This document shows positions 1 to 8,923 of a stretch of DNA of 47,511 nt, piece by piece. Below the pieces are notes generated by a model. It worked only from the letters and a program-made list of their open reading frames with translations. It had not been told where the DNA came from and made no database searches. Every line of letters begins with the position of its first letter. Within the stretch, counting starts at the first letter, position 1. The translations under genes were made by a program, and so were the position numbers. The DNA comes from Spongiibacter pelagi (GTDB lineage: Bacteria; Pseudomonadota; Gammaproteobacteria; Pseudomonadales; Spongiibacteraceae), in the NCBI RefSeq assembly GCF_014705705.1, contig NZ_JACXLD010000010.1:1-47511 (forward strand), written 5' to 3'.

Positions 1-123
1 ATTTAATGGCGCCAATTGAGGGGTATCGGCCGAAAGGTGAAAGTTGATGCCTCTCTACAGGCCAGTAAACATGGGCGCTTCAGAGGCTTTTGCAGTATTT
101 GGAGGCAAAATCCCTAGGACCCC
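1..123 (+). mobile_element. Right end of a Tn3-family element (tnpA 3' end plus terminal repeat)
   Basis: Codons 3-47 on the plus strand read LMAPIEGYRPKGES then stop. This resembles the extreme C-terminus of the Tn3-family transposase at 31952 (LMESIDGYRPTIDK). Thirty-six bases after the stop lies a terminal repeat at 84-123 that ends in CCTAGGACCCC and matches 37 of 40 positions of the repeats of the element at 31876-37575. The stop-to-repeat distance (36 bp) is the same in both elements. The rest of this element lies outside the window. It is a related but not identical element, and its tnpA 3' end points into the catabolic island. Confidence 0.85.
84..123 (+). repeat. Tn3-family terminal inverted repeat, left boundary of the island
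   Basis: Forty-base terminal repeat of the element at the window start. It differs from the 40-bp repeats at 31876-31915 and 37536-37575 at three positions, all in its inner half. The outer end CCCC is at 120-123. The base after it (124) is directly inside a broken GST reading frame. Confidence 0.85.
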
Positions 124-758
124 GTTTACGACAGCTGGGTGATTATTGATTATCTGGACAAGCAGATTTAAAGCGGCACCATGCTGACCCCGCAGAATGC
201 CAATACTCAGACGCAAATGCGTGCATTTATCGAACAGGCTTCACTGGATGATTCCCGTGCCCTGGGCGTATCACTCGGCACCTCAACTCCCGTGCTCACA
301 CTACCGGTGTTGCGCTACTGCCTTAAGCAACAACCGGCGCTCTCAGTATTGTGGAAGTACCGCAAGCACCCTATTCCCGCACGCCGCTGGGGTATAAGTA
401 TGGCCCGCTCGCTACCGTTACCGCCCTCACTATCCAGAAAATCACTGCAAAATGTGGGCGAGGAATTGAAAAACATCGAGGCTATGCTGCAATCAGGACA
501 GGAGTATTTGTTTGGCGAATTCAGCCAAGCCGATATTATGATGGCGGCACACTTCCACCGACTGGAAGAAGTTGCACTCGGCGCAATTCTTGAAGAAGAA
601 AAGCTCCCAAATATCGCCGCCGCTTGAAGAGTCGCCCCGCCTACGAAAAAGCGATTACCGAGTGGCACGACCCAATCTGGCGGGAAGCGCTGGACGCGGT
701 ATTTAAAGGCCAGCCTTCACCAGATTTGGAAAAAATCCGAACAATAGCCACCGACTGA
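124..758 (+). pseudogene. Glutathione S-transferase family pseudogene
   Basis: The frame starting at base 124, immediately after the Tn3 terminal repeat, reads VYDSWVIIDYLDKQI, the end of a GST thioredoxin-fold domain. It then hits an in-frame TAA at 169-171 and continues as a GST all-alpha domain from 181 (NANTQTQMRAFIEQ, later GEFSQADIMMAAHFHRLEE). A frameshift near 613-625 moves the C-terminus to another frame (KSRPAYEKAITEWHDPIW), which ends at TGA 756-758. The N-terminal part of the glutathione-binding domain was removed by the transposon. With a 5' truncation, one nonsense codon and one frameshift this is dead. Its original substrate cannot be inferred. Confidence 0.8.
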
Positions 759-858
759 ACAGCAAACGGCTCTTGGTCTTGCTTATATGGCGCGCTAAGT
801 GAGGTTCTGCAAGTAGGATTCAGCAAAATGCCGAGCCAATACAGAGAAGAGTGCTTGC

Positions 859-1848
859 TTAGGCAAACTCTTCTGTATCGATCTCCTGCTGGGTCGCCGC
901 CGGGTAACGCGGCCCCTGAACCGTATTCGGGTTAATCAGTTCGTTGAGTTTGCCCAGAGTTTCTTCAGACAAGACCAACTCCAGCGCGCCCACGTTTTCT
1001 TCAAGATGAGCCAGTGAGGTGGTGCCGGGAATAGGCAGCACATGCTCACCACGGGTCAGCAACCAGGCCAGACAAAGCTGTGCCATGCTGCAATTATTCT
1101 CGGCCGCCAGAGTGGCAAACTTCGCCATCCATTCCTGGTTCGCGCTTAAGTATGGCTCTTGAAAACGCGGCATACCCCGACGAATATCGCCCTCTACAAG
1201 CTGCTCGGGGCGGTCGATACCGCCACAGAGAAAACCGCGACCAATCGGTGAAAAGGCCACAAAGGTCGCGCCGATTTCACGGCACAAATCCAGCACTGCA
1301 ATTTCCGCATTGCGTGTCCACAGCGAATACTCGGTCTGCACGGCAGTAATAGGATGTACAGCATGGGCCTTGCGCAGGGTATCCGCCGAAACTTCCGACA
1401 AACCCAGTGCGCCGACTTTGCCCTCCTCCACCATTTTCGACAGCGCACCCATGCTTTCTTCAATGGGTACGCTTTTGTCCCAGCGGTGCAGGTAGTAGAG
1501 ATCGATATGGTCTGTCTGCAAGCGTTGCAGGGCTTCGTCAATGGTTTTCACTAGGGTTTCCGGCCGACCGTCGATCACCCGCTTGCCATCAACCCCGGTC
1601 ATACCGCATTTGCTGGCCAGATGGATTTCACCGCGCAGCGACTTAAGCGCCTTGCCCACCAGGGTTTCGTTACTGCCAAAACCGTAGAGTGCCGCGGTGT
1701 CGAAATGCCGCACGCCCAGTTCAAAGGCGCGATGCAATAGCGTAATGGCATCGGCTTCACTCGGCGGGTGGCCGTAAGCGTGACTGAGATTCATACAGCC
1801 CAAGCCGATGGCCGGAACCTGATGACTGCCGATATTACGCTGTTGCAT
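859..1848 (-). CDS. Aldo/keto reductase
   Basis: A 329-residue cytoplasmic NADPH-dependent oxidoreductase of the aldo/keto reductase superfamily. The catalytic tetrad is visible as D50, Y55 (DTAALYG), K80 (LASKCGM) and H121 (YLHRWDK). The C-terminal cofactor region is recognisable around VLPIPGTTSLAHLEEN. It is the last gene of the minus-strand lig operon, 32 bp after ligC, so it is probably co-transcribed with the protocatechuate 4,5-cleavage genes, although no step of that pathway needs it. A decayed second copy lies at 24294-25236, behind the phthalate decarboxylase gene, so this gene has twice been placed at the tail of an aromatic-acid operon. A role in reducing a reactive semialdehyde or ketone by-product is speculation. 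Confidence 0.9.
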   Translation of the reverse strand: MQQRNIGSHQVPAIGLGCMNLSHAYGHPPSEADAITLLHRAFELGVRHFDTAALYGFGSNETLVGKALKSLRGEIHLASKCGMTGVDGKRVIDGRPETLVKTIDEALQRLQTDHIDLYYLHRWDKSVPIEESMGALSKMVEEGKVGALGLSEVSADTLRKAHAVHPITAVQTEYSLWTRNAEIAVLDLCREIGATFVAFSPIGRGFLCGGIDRPEQLVEGDIRRGMPRFQEPYLSANQEWMAKFATLAAENNCSMAQLCLAWLLTRGEHVLPIPGTTSLAHLEENVGALELVLSEETLGKLNELINPNTVQGPRYPAATQQEIDTEEFA

Positions 1849-1880
1849 TGCCCTTCCCTTTCTTTCTCTTTGGTGTTTGT

Positions 1881-2825
1881 TTAGCCAGCCAGTTGTTGCT
1901 CGAGGTCGTGCAACACTTTATAGCAAGGCAGTACTTTGCCAACGCTGGAGTTAGGCTCGCGGCCTTCAGCAATCGCGGCGAAGAATTCCCGATCCTGCAG
2001 CTCAATACCGTTCATGGACACATCGACTTTCGACACATCAATTGCTTCTTCCTTGCCGTTCACCAGATCGTCGTAACGGGCGATATAGGTGCCGTTATCA
2101 CAGATGTATCGGAAGAAGGTTCCCAGCGGGCCATCGTTATTGAACGACAGCGACAGCGTACAGATTTTGCCGCTGGCGGTTTGCATCTGGATAGACATAT
2201 CCATGGCAATGCCCAGCTCGGGGTGAATCGGCCCCTGTACCGCATTGGCTTTCACAATCGGATCGCCAGCCTGGTAGGCAAACAGATCGACAGTGTGAGC
2301 CGCATGGTGCCACAGCAGGTGATCCGTCCAGCTACGCGCCTCACCCTTGGCGTTAATGTTCTGGCGACGGAAGAAATAGGTTTGCACATCCATTTGCTGA
2401 ATATTCAGCTCGCCATTCTTAATACGGTTGTGCACCCACTGGTGAGAGGGGTTAAAGCGGCGGGTGTGACCCACCATGCAAACCAGGCCAGTTTCCTGCT
2501 GGGTTTTCATTACCGCCTCAGCATCGGCCCAGCTGTCAGCCAGGGGAATTTCTACCTGTACGTGCTTGCCCGCCTTCATGCACTGAATCGATTCAGAGGC
2601 GTGTTGCTGAGTCGGGGTACACAGAATCACTGCCTCGGCTTCGGTCTCTGCCAGCGCCTGAGCCAGATCAGTCGAGACGTGCTTGATGCCGTAGTTATCG
2701 GCGACTGCCTGGGTTTTTTCTAGGGTGCGGCCAACCAGCGACACCACTTCTACACCATCAATAATTTTAATGCCGTCCAGGTGCTTGATACCAAAAGCGC
2801 CGGGGCCAGAAACCAGAACCTTCAT
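1881..2825 (-). CDS. ligC: 4-carboxy-2-hydroxymuconate-6-semialdehyde dehydrogenase
   Basis: A 314-residue Gfo/Idh/MocA-family dehydrogenase. It oxidises CHMS, the ring-cleavage product of protocatechuate, through its cyclic hemiacetal to 2-pyrone-4,6-dicarboxylate with NADP+. The N-terminal Rossmann motif is GPGAFGIKH. Later blocks such as QVEIPLADSW, MVGHTRRFNPSHQ and SWTDHLLWHHAAHTVDLF are characteristic of the Sphingobium SYK-6 LigC group, and the length (about 315 residues) agrees. It sits 54 bp downstream of ligB in the operon. The alternative of a generic sugar dehydrogenase is unlikely given the specific motif match and the context. Confidence 0.95.
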   Translation of the reverse strand: MKVLVSGPGAFGIKHLDGIKIIDGVEVVSLVGRTLEKTQAVADNYGIKHVSTDLAQALAETEAEAVILCTPTQQHASESIQCMKAGKHVQVEIPLADSWADAEAVMKTQQETGLVCMVGHTRRFNPSHQWVHNRIKNGELNIQQMDVQTYFFRRQNINAKGEARSWTDHLLWHHAAHTVDLFAYQAGDPIVKANAVQGPIHPELGIAMDMSIQMQTASGKICTLSLSFNNDGPLGTFFRYICDNGTYIARYDDLVNGKEEAIDVSKVDVSMNGIELQDREFFAAIAEGREPNSSVGKVLPCYKVLHDLEQQLAG

Positions 2826-2879
2826 TGCGTTCTCCTTATATCGTTAATTCATTTGGCGTCGTTGATGTTGCAACATCAC

Positions 2880-3728
<849 letters not shown>

Positions 3729-3766
3729 TCATTGCGCCCCAACCGGAGCGTATTAAGTGTAGAGCG

Positions 3767-4144
3767 TTACTTGTACATATTGCCTTCTGGAGAACGACCC
3801 CCATCCAGCATCATCTGCGCGTATTCAGGCTGACTCATGCCGGTCATAGTCGCCGCTGCGTGCTGGAAGCTCAGTCCATCCGACGAAAAAATCTTGGCCA
3901 GAAAATAAATATTGCCGCCCAGTGACATCATGCGGTTGTAGTCCCGCGCAAGTACCGCCAGCTTTTGGTCTTCGGTCATCGGCCACTCATCTAGGTAAGC
4001 GCGCTGATCCGCCTTGAAGCGCTCGCGGTTTTCCGCCTTCATCAGCGACATACAGAACTGATTGAGGTGGAAACCCTGGCGTGCCATATCGGCGTCAAAA
4101 ATCGTGGTACCGGGAATATCCTGATAGGGTTTGTCTAGTGCCAT
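3767..4144 (-). CDS. ligA: Protocatechuate 4,5-dioxygenase, alpha subunit
   Basis: A 125-residue helical subunit that caps the LigB active site. Recognisable blocks are IPGTTIFDADMARQGFHLNQ, NRERFKADQRAYL and LGGNIYFLAKIF. The length is a little below the roughly 139 residues of SYK-6 LigA. The separate alpha and beta genes, in alpha-beta order, are typical of protocatechuate and gallate-type enzymes as opposed to fused forms. Confidence 0.95.
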   Translation of the reverse strand: MALDKPYQDIPGTTIFDADMARQGFHLNQFCMSLMKAENRERFKADQRAYLDEWPMTEDQKLAVLARDYNRMMSLGGNIYFLAKIFSSDGLSFQHAAATMTGMSQPEYAQMMLDGGRSPEGNMYK

Positions 4145-4170
4145 AAATAGCCTCCTGTTATTCCAGCCGC

Positions 4171-5061
4171 TTAATCCGACCAGTAGAGCCGCATCGGGTT
4201 AGCCACCAGCAGTTTTTGCTGCAACTCGGCGGTGGGTGCAATGCGGGGAATCATATCAACCAGATGGCCGTCGTCGGGCATATGGCTTTTCATATTCGGA
4301 TGCGGCCAGTCTGTGCCCCACAATACGCGGTCGGGAAACAGCTCTACAATGCGGCGGCCAAAGGGCACAAAGTCGTCATAGGTCGGTGCGCCACTCAGCG
4401 ACAAACGCTCGGGGCAGGTCACCTTCGACCAGAAATTCTCGTTCTCACGCAGCAGCTTGACGAACAACTCAAACTCGGGCCCGTCAACCGGCTTGCTGAC
4501 ATCGGGGCGACCCATGTGGTCCACCACCACAGTGGTGGGCAGCGCCGTAAAAAAGTCATACAGCTCGGGCAGTTCCTGCGCCTCGAAATAAATCACGATG
4601 TGCCAGCCCAGCGGCTTGATACGCTCGGCAATACTGCTCAGGCTGTCAAAGGGCAGCGCATCCACCAGACGCTTCACAAAGTTAAAGCGCACACCGCGCA
4701 CGCCGGCGGCGTGCAGCGCTGCTAGTTCCTTGTCGGTGACACTGGCCTTGACCGTGGCCACGCCGCGAGCCAAACCATTGGAGTGGTTCAAGGCATCAAC
4801 CAGCGCGCGGTTATCTGCGCCGTGGCAGGTTGCCTGAACAATGACATTACGGGAAAAGCCGAGATAATCCCGCAACGCCCACAACTGATCTTTGGAGGCG
4901 TCACAGGGGGTGTACTTGCGCTCCGGCGCAAAGGGGAATAAATCCCCGGGGCCAAACACATGGCAGTGGGCATCTACCGCGCCAGCAGGTGGCACGTAGC
5001 TCGGTTTGCTGGGCGACTGGTGCCAGTGCAGCCAGTCGGCGTCGGGGGTGAACTGGCTCAT
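4171..5061 (-). CDS. ligI: 2-pyrone-4,6-dicarboxylate hydrolase
   Basis: A 296-residue amidohydrolase-superfamily lactonase that opens 2-pyrone-4,6-dicarboxylate to 4-oxalomesaconate. The HxH pair is H32/H34 (VDAHCHVFGPG). Further active-site residues are H182 (VVVDHMGRPD) and D251 (LWGTDWPHPN), which match the metal-independent LigI type. Its start overlaps the ligJ stop by four bases (ATGA), indicating translational coupling. Confidence 0.95.
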   Translation of the reverse strand: MSQFTPDADWLHWHQSPSKPSYVPPAGAVDAHCHVFGPGDLFPFAPERKYTPCDASKDQLWALRDYLGFSRNVIVQATCHGADNRALVDALNHSNGLARGVATVKASVTDKELAALHAAGVRGVRFNFVKRLVDALPFDSLSSIAERIKPLGWHIVIYFEAQELPELYDFFTALPTTVVVDHMGRPDVSKPVDGPEFELFVKLLRENENFWSKVTCPERLSLSGAPTYDDFVPFGRRIVELFPDRVLWGTDWPHPNMKSHMPDDGHLVDMIPRIAPTAELQQKLLVANPMRLYWSD

Positions 5062-6080
5062 TCTCCTCGCTCCTTCAATGAGGCATCCAGTCGTGGATAC
5101 ACCCGGCGGGCATTGCCTTCAAAGACCTTGTAGCGGTCTTCGTCGGAAAGCGGCAACGCATCCAGATAACGTTTGGTGTCGTCGAAATACTGTCCGGTTT
5201 GCGGGTCGATACCGCGCACCGCACCGACCATTTCCGAGCCAAACAGAATATTGTCGATGTCGATCACCTTGAACAGCAGGTCGATACCGGGCTGGTGGTA
5301 AACACAGGTATCGAAGAACACATTCTTCATCACGTGCTCGTCCAACGGCGGCTGCTTGAGCATGTCGGCCAGACCACGGTAGCGACCCCAGTGGTAGGGC
5401 ACCGCGCCGCCGCCGTGGGGAATAATAAAGCGCAGCTCAGGGAAATCCTTGAACAGATCGCCCTGCAGAAACTGCATAAACGCGGTGGTGTCGGCGTTGA
5501 TGTAGTGGGCACCGGTAGCGTGGAAGTTGTGGTTGCAGGAACCGGACACGTGCACCATCGCCGGCACATCCAGCTCAACCATTTTTTCATAGAACGGGTA
5601 CCAGCTTTTATCGGTCAGCGGCGCGGAAGTCCAGTGACCACCGGAAGGGTCGGGGTTCAGGTTACAGCCGACAAAACCCAGCTCGTTGACGCAGCGCTCC
5701 AGCTCGGCAATGGAGTTGGCAATCGGCACACCGGGCGACTGAGGCAACTGGCACACGCCAATAAAGGTTTCGGGGTAGAGATCGACTACTCGCTTAATCA
5801 GATCGTTACAGGCGCTGGTCCATTGCTTGGACACCGCCTCGTCGCCAACATGGTGAGCCATGGTGGAGGCGCGTGGCGAGAAGATGGTCATGTCGGCGCC
5901 ACGCTCTTTCAGCAGGCGCATCTGGTTCTGCTCGATGCTCTCACGAATCTGGTCATCGCTGATTTGCGGCACTTCAGGCAGCGCTTCGCCTTTTTTAAAG
6001 GCTTCCAGCTGTGCCTCACGGAACAATTGATGGGGTTCTGGAGCAGTAGTGTAGTGCCCGTGGCAATCGATAATTTTCAT
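5058..6080 (-). CDS. ligJ: 4-oxalomesaconate hydratase
   Basis: A 340-residue amidohydrolase-fold hydratase that adds water to the tautomerised oxalomesaconate, giving 4-carboxy-4-hydroxy-2-oxoadipate. The metal motif HGH (MKIIDCHGHYTT) begins at residue 7, and later blocks include FIIPHGGGAVPYHWGRY and NILFGSEMVGAVRG. I chose the ATG at 6080 because GGAGAA lies about ten bases upstream and the length agrees with SYK-6 LigJ (about 341). An in-frame ATG at 6098, inside the previous gene, would add six residues and has a poorer ribosome site. Confidence 0.94.
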   Translation of the reverse strand: MKIIDCHGHYTTAPEPHQLFREAQLEAFKKGEALPEVPQISDDQIRESIEQNQMRLLKERGADMTIFSPRASTMAHHVGDEAVSKQWTSACNDLIKRVVDLYPETFIGVCQLPQSPGVPIANSIAELERCVNELGFVGCNLNPDPSGGHWTSAPLTDKSWYPFYEKMVELDVPAMVHVSGSCNHNFHATGAHYINADTTAFMQFLQGDLFKDFPELRFIIPHGGGAVPYHWGRYRGLADMLKQPPLDEHVMKNVFFDTCVYHQPGIDLLFKVIDIDNILFGSEMVGAVRGIDPQTGQYFDDTKRYLDALPLSDEDRYKVFEGNARRVYPRLDASLKERGE

Positions 6081-6084
6081 AATT

Positions 6085-7005
6085 CTAGGCTTCTCCATTC
6101 ATAGTACTAATTTGGGCGTTGATCGCGTCCAGCAAAGGGTTCAATTCTGTTTCACTCAGCTGGGCTTTGAATTTTGCCGCCCAGTCCTGGCGCTCGGCAC
6201 AGGCCGCGCTCATCCACGGTGACAAACCCGCTTCGTTGACGGTCTTGGCCACTTCACGCATTTCTGCCGCGCGCCGCTCTCCGTGCAGTAGTGAGCGGGT
6301 AATCAGGTAGTGGGCATGTTCCGGCCAGTCGGGGCGGGGGAACAGGTTATTCAGCGAGGCCAGCACCACCTCATCAACACCGTAGTGCCGCGCGGCCAGT
6401 AAGGACTCGGTTACCAGTGCCTCCATGCCTTTAATAATCACACTGCGACACATTTTTGTAGCCGCCGCGATGCCCAGCTCCGCCGAAGTGGCACGCATGT
6501 CGCTAAAGCCCAGCTGCTCTCCAATAGCTTCGAAGGCCGCCGCGTGGGGGCCACCCAACAAGATCGGCGCGTCGGTGCGCTTGGGGTGAATCGGCGACAT
6601 CACCGAGGCCTCGACAAAGCGTCCGCCTGCGGCCGTCACCATTTCTGACAGTTGCTTTTTGGCTGCCGGCGAGATGGAGTTAAGGTCGACAAACCAAGCC
6701 TCGGCAGCTAGTCCCGCCAACACCGACTCCGCGGCGGGCACCGCCTGCTCGGCGGTCACCATCGACAGCACCAGCTGGCAGTCTTTGGCAGCACTTGCCG
6801 CATCCGCAGCCCGACTCACCCGGTCAGAGGATGCCAACGACGCCCAGTGCGCTTCTGCCGCACTGCCGGTCGTGCCAAACTGCGCGTCCCACAGTTGCAA
6901 GTCCAGTTCGGTTTTCGCCAGCAGGTCCTCGGCCACGGCCAGGCCCACTTCGCCTAAACCAATCAGCGCGATGCGCTTCACTTTAGCCAGCTCAAGGTCA
7001 GCCAT
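6085..7005 (-). CDS. NAD(P)-binding dehydrogenase of the 6-phosphogluconate DH-like / DUF1932 type
   Basis: A 306-residue protein. It has an N-terminal Rossmann domain (ALIGLGEVGLAVAEDLL) and a C-terminal helical domain of the DUF1932 type (SAELGIAAATKMCRSVIIKGMEAL), resembling 3-hydroxyisobutyrate or 6-phosphogluconate dehydrogenases. It overlaps ligU by eight bases at its start and runs into ligJ, so it is translationally tied to the lig pathway. None of the known steps from protocatechuate to pyruvate requires such an enzyme. It may recycle a side product such as a reduced keto-acid or serve a related substrate, but the sequence does not decide this. Confidence 0.85.
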   Translation of the reverse strand: MADLELAKVKRIALIGLGEVGLAVAEDLLAKTELDLQLWDAQFGTTGSAAEAHWASLASSDRVSRAADAASAAKDCQLVLSMVTAEQAVPAAESVLAGLAAEAWFVDLNSISPAAKKQLSEMVTAAGGRFVEASVMSPIHPKRTDAPILLGGPHAAAFEAIGEQLGFSDMRATSAELGIAAATKMCRSVIIKGMEALVTESLLAARHYGVDEVVLASLNNLFPRPDWPEHAHYLITRSLLHGERRAAEMREVAKTVNEAGLSPWMSAACAERQDWAAKFKAQLSETELNPLLDAINAQISTMNGEA

Positions 7006-8098
7006 GCTCGCTCTCCAACTCGGCGGGCACCATCACCTCACCGCGCATCAGCAGCCGCGCCGTGCGCAACAGGGCCGCGCGCTTAACGGTAAAGCTATCG
7101 AGGCTATCGCTACCGGCCACTTCCATCTCTACAGTGAAAAACCCGGTCGGGTGCTCCACCTCCAGCTGACATACGCCATCGGCCGCAGGCACCGCTGCCA
7201 CGGACTGCGCGACCGAACCCGGCAACATGCAGCCGGAGGCCACACTGACCGAACCCAGCACACCAATGGCTTCGTGAACCCGGTGAGGGATAAACGTGCG
7301 GGTATTGATCGAACCGCCGGCCAGCGGCGCAGAGATCAGACTCATCTTGGGCACGGTTTTGCTGGTCACGTCACCCAGATTCATCAGTTTGCCCGCCGCC
7401 AGACGGATGGATTCGATGCGCGCTTTCAACTCGGCATTGGCTTCCAGCTCCGCCGGAGACTCCAACCCGCTCAGGCCAAAGTCTGCCGCCCGCAGTAAGA
7501 CCACCGGCATGCCGTTATCGATGCAGCTCACCTCAATTCCTTCGATCACATCGAGGGTGTTACCTGTGGGTAACAAGGCACCACAACTGGAGCCGGCAAT
7601 ATCGAGAAAATCGATTGGGATCGGCGCTGCCGTACCCGGCACGCCGTCAATACGGGCCTGCCCGACGTAATTTACACAGCCGTTGGGGGTTTCCACCCGA
7701 GCCACCGCGCGGGCACCGGTATTCACCATATGGATGCTGACATCGGTGTGTCCGTTCTGAGCCGCGACCAAGCCATTCTCAATGGCAAAAGGTCCCACCC
7801 CAGCCAGAATATTGCCGCAGTTTTGGGCGTCACTGACCTCGGCCTTATCGACCACCACCTGTAGGAAAAGATAGTCCACATCGACGCCGGGCAGCGATGA
7901 CGGCGAGATCACCGCCACCTTGCTGGTCAGCGGGTGAGCACCGCCCATGCCGTCAATCTGGCGGGCATCCGGAGAGCCCATCGCCGCCAGCAACAAACGG
8001 TTGCGAGCTTCGGCGTCGGCAGGCAAGTCACTGGCCAGAAAATACAGGCCCTTGGAAGTGCCGCCGCGCATAACCTGACAGGGAATCGCCTTTTGCAT
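6998..8098 (-). CDS. ligU: 4-oxalomesaconate tautomerase / delta-isomerase (PrpF family)
   Basis: A 366-residue PrpF-family isomerase with a duplicated diaminopimelate-epimerase-like fold. It moves the double bond of 4-oxalomesaconate before hydration by LigJ. The start MRGGTSKGLYF is the family signature, and AQNCGNILAGVGPFA and SVASGCMLPGSV are the matching active-site loops. It begins two bases after the ligK stop. LigU (SYK-6) and GalD (Pseudomonas) are the characterised relatives. A 2-methylaconitate isomerase role is unlikely in this context. Confidence 0.93.
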   Translation of the reverse strand: MQKAIPCQVMRGGTSKGLYFLASDLPADAEARNRLLLAAMGSPDARQIDGMGGAHPLTSKVAVISPSSLPGVDVDYLFLQVVVDKAEVSDAQNCGNILAGVGPFAIENGLVAAQNGHTDVSIHMVNTGARAVARVETPNGCVNYVGQARIDGVPGTAAPIPIDFLDIAGSSCGALLPTGNTLDVIEGIEVSCIDNGMPVVLLRAADFGLSGLESPAELEANAELKARIESIRLAAGKLMNLGDVTSKTVPKMSLISAPLAGGSINTRTFIPHRVHEAIGVLGSVSVASGCMLPGSVAQSVAAVPAADGVCQLEVEHPTGFFTVEMEVAGSDSLDSFTVKRAALLRTARLLMRGEVMVPAELESEHG

Positions 8099-8100
8099 GA

Positions 8101-8790
8101 TTAGGCTTCGTCCAGCGACTTCACGTAACGCAGGCCTTTTTCCGCCAGACGCTCGCGCATATTGTAGATATCCAGCCCTAGTTCACCGGCGACCAGGCGT
8201 TCGCGCTTGCTGTCTTCGTTAGCCACCCGCTTGAGCACACTGGTGTGCACCGCCTCGGCTTCCTGGCGGCGCACTACCACCACGCCATCATCGTCGGCCA
8301 CAATCAAATCACCGGGATTGACCAACGCGCCCGCACATACCACCGGCACATTGACGTTGCCCACGGTTTCTTTAACCGTGCCCTGACCAAACACCGCTTT
8401 GGACCACACCGGGAATCCCATCTCGGTCAAAGTGGCAATGTCCCGCACGCCAGCATCGATAATCAGCCCGACAACCCCCCGCGCCTTCAATGAGGTGGCC
8501 AACAGATCACCAAAATAACCGTCTTCACAAGGGCTAGTCGGAGCAACAACCAACACATCGCCTGGTTGGCACTGCTCTACAGCCACATGCAGCATCCAGT
8601 TGTCACCTGGCGCCACTTCACAGGTTACGGCGGTGCCAACGATTTTGGCTGGGCGGTAAATAGGGCGCATATACGAAGCCATCAAGCCCTTGCGGCCTTG
8701 CGCCTCGTGAACAGTGGCCACTTCAGCACCTTGGTACTGTTCCAGCACCTCAGCCGAAACACGCGTAATATCGGTTACACAAACAGGCAT
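8101..8790 (-). CDS. ligK: 4-carboxy-4-hydroxy-2-oxoadipate aldolase / oxaloacetate decarboxylase
   Basis: A 229-residue class II (divalent-metal) aldolase of the RraA-like family. It splits CHA into pyruvate and oxaloacetate and usually also decarboxylates oxaloacetate. The metal/substrate segment [15 protein letters not shown] and the R116-D117 pair ([10 protein letters not shown]) form the D-x20-R-D motif of the family. It is the first gene of the operon and diverges from the LysR-type gene across a 133-bp gap. Confidence 0.94.
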   Translation of the reverse strand: MPVCVTDITRVSAEVLEQYQGAEVATVHEAQGRKGLMASYMRPIYRPAKIVGTAVTCEVAPGDNWMLHVAVEQCQPGDVLVVAPTSPCEDGYFGDLLATSLKARGVVGLIIDAGVRDIATLTEMGFPVWSKAVFGQGTVKETVGNVNVPVVCAGALVNPGDLIVADDDGVVVVRRQEAEAVHTSVLKRVANEDSKRERLVAGELGLDIYNMRERLAEKGLRYVKSLDEA

Positions 8791-8923
8791 GGTCGCTTCC
8801 CCTATTTACTAAAATTCCGAACTTTATTATGGCCCAGCGTACTCATCTCGGCATGTTCGAAAGCTGTACCCAGGTATAAGTTTTTTCTATAATGTTCTTA
8901 TTTCACTGCACCTCGACTCAGTT
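8791..8923. promoter_or_regulatory. Divergent lig operon / LysR promoter region
   Basis: A 133-bp AT-rich gap between ligK (minus) and the LysR-type gene (plus). It holds an interrupted inverted repeat ATAAG (8876-8880) / CTTAT (8897-8901) and, inside it, a TATAAT at 8888-8893 that could be the -10 of the plus-strand gene, though no good -35 is placed 16-18 bp upstream. LysR regulators normally bind such divergent gaps. The exact site is inference. Confidence 0.45.

Noticed and set aside
1848-2723. Plus-strand open frame of 291 codons opposite ligC
   Set aside because: Antisense shadow of ligC without recognisable motifs.
5199-6104. Long plus-strand open frame (about 300 codons) opposite ligJ
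   Set aside because: It is antisense to a confidently identified enzyme, has a His/Val/Gln-biased composition, no domain and no ribosome site. It is a by-product of the GC-rich codon pattern.
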